Origin: LB3-1 sp036401895
GTDB taxonomy: Bacteria > Chloroflexota > Chloroflexia > Chloroflexales > Kallotenuaceae
Direction: 5' to 3'
DNA: 38,922 bases
Assembly: GCA_036401895.1 (NCBI GenBank)
Contig: DASWTW010000177.1
Coordinates: 1 to 38,922 of the forward strand
The notes beneath the pieces are model-generated. The model saw only the letters and a list, made by a program, of their open reading frames with translations. It searched no databases and was not told where the DNA came from. Made by a program: the position numbers and the translations under genes. Below are positions 38,680 to 38,922 of the stretch, piece after piece (the stretch's first letter is position 1; each line of letters begins with the position of its first letter).

Positions 38680-38761
38680 CGCTCAGTATACGCTCGTCCT
38701 TGAACAAAAGAACTACAGCGGGTAAGACCTCTTTGTCCAACCGGCAAGCGGCCGGCCGCGG

Positions 38762-38922
38762 TCAGATCAGTCGCTGCGCATCGTTAGCGATCGTAATCTG
38801 CTGGATCTGGTTGCTGCCCTCGATGATCTCCATAATCTTGGCATCGCGAAAATAGCGCTGGACCGGATAATCGGGACTGCATCCGTTCGCGCCATGGATC
38901 TGCACCGCGTCGATCGCGGCCT
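38762..38922 (-). CDS. Acyl-CoA dehydrogenase, C-terminal fragment
   Basis: The window edge cuts this gene; the last 52 codons and a TGA stop are visible. The sequence has the conserved end of acyl-CoA dehydrogenases: AAIDAVQIHGANGCSPDYPV, then QRYFRDAKIMEIIEGSNQIQ, containing the region that binds FAD across the dimer. The HGANGC form is one I associate with dehydrogenases in PKS/NRPS clusters that make unusual extender units or unsaturated starters, but ordinary fatty-acid or amino-acid catabolism is equally possible from so little. It reads toward NRPS-A on the same strand about 470 bases away, so it could be the first gene of a longer cluster that continues outside the window. Confidence 0.85.
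   Translation of the reverse strand, partial: AAIDAVQIHGANGCSPDYPVQRYFRDAKIMEIIEGSNQIQQITIANDAQRLI

Larger units (their letters stand above)
38293..38761 (-). other. Non-coding leader and promoter region upstream of the NRPS operon
   Basis: About 470 bases separate the NRPS-A start from the acyl-CoA dehydrogenase stop. The region is clearly less GC-rich than its surroundings. It holds a strong extended -10 element and a 16-base palindrome (listed separately), plus a hairpin with GCAAGG at 38476-38481 pairing with CCTTGC at 38487-38492. From the predicted start the mRNA leader would be about 370 bases long. Short frames on both strands (for example 68 codons at 38403-38609, minus) have no ribosome-binding site or recognisable family, so I do not call a gene. 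I recognise no riboswitch class. Confidence 0.6.

Noticed and set aside
38741..38759. GC-rich inverted repeats (CCGGC...GCCGG and GCGGCCGGCCGC) after the dehydrogenase stop as a terminator
   Set aside because: No T-run follows on the minus strand and short GC palindromes are expected by chance in this composition.

Overview
This window is high-GC bacterial DNA dominated by one large hybrid NRPS/PKS locus on the minus strand (about 5.8-38.3 kb). It is flanked on the left by a short plus-strand stretch of transport and small-enzyme genes. The organism cannot be fixed from sequence alone. A filamentous or soil member of the Chloroflexota is my best guess. The hints are a membrane-anchored C39-like protein with a Thr/Pro-rich stalk, the type of short heptamer repeats, and giant cyanobacterial/myxobacterial-style assembly-line genes. 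Myxobacteria or another Gram-negative specialised-metabolite producer are not excluded.

Left flank (1-5.75 kb, plus strand). The 3' end of a sugar-binding protein gene, then mglA and mglC, form a galactose/methyl-galactoside-type ABC importer. A hairpin with a T-run lies between mglB and mglA. Next come a TTG-started C39-peptidase-like anchored protein with its own promoter, an MFS transporter that overlaps it by 4 bases, and a VOC-family (glyoxalase/bleomycin-resistance fold) protein. A hairpin separates these from the 3' end of the NRPS operon, which converges on them.

Biosynthetic operon (38.3 to 5.8 kb, minus strand). In order of transcription: an NRPS with TubC-like docking domain, C-A-T, C-A-nMT-T, C-A-T and thioesterase (4019 aa); an NRPS with C-A-T-C-A-T (2219 aa); a PKS with KS-AT-KR-ACP (1557 aa); a luciferase-like FMN monooxygenase (409 aa); and an NRPS with C-A-T and C-A-nMT-T (2586 aa). 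Junctions are tight (8-base overlap to about 80 bases), so this is one transcription unit. The only thioesterase sits in the first gene. The last gene ends in an acidic tail and the first gene begins with a basic docking domain. The inferred protein order is therefore NRPS-B, PKS, LLM enzyme, NRPS-E, NRPS-A: seven amino acids and one malonate. The PKS would turn the second residue into a statine-like beta-hydroxy-gamma-amino acid. A glycine-type pocket follows the PKS, two residues are N-methylated, and the TE releases the product. No epimerase, MbtH, PPTase or dedicated exporter gene is visible; the MFS gene is the only candidate exporter.

Most unusual observation. All seven A domains were compared at the hinge just after motif A8. 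Two carry an N-methyltransferase there. Four carry in-frame stretches of what look like intergenic repeats (heptamer arrays of the AGGTTCT/AGAACCT kind, a CCCTCACCCCC element, and a 17-base GCCC-GAGGGC-CCCGG element). Only one hinge is empty.

Right edge. About 470 bases without a convincing gene hold a strong extended -10 promoter for the operon and a 16-base palindrome. Beyond them is the 3' end of a minus-strand acyl-CoA dehydrogenase gene, which may belong to the cluster.
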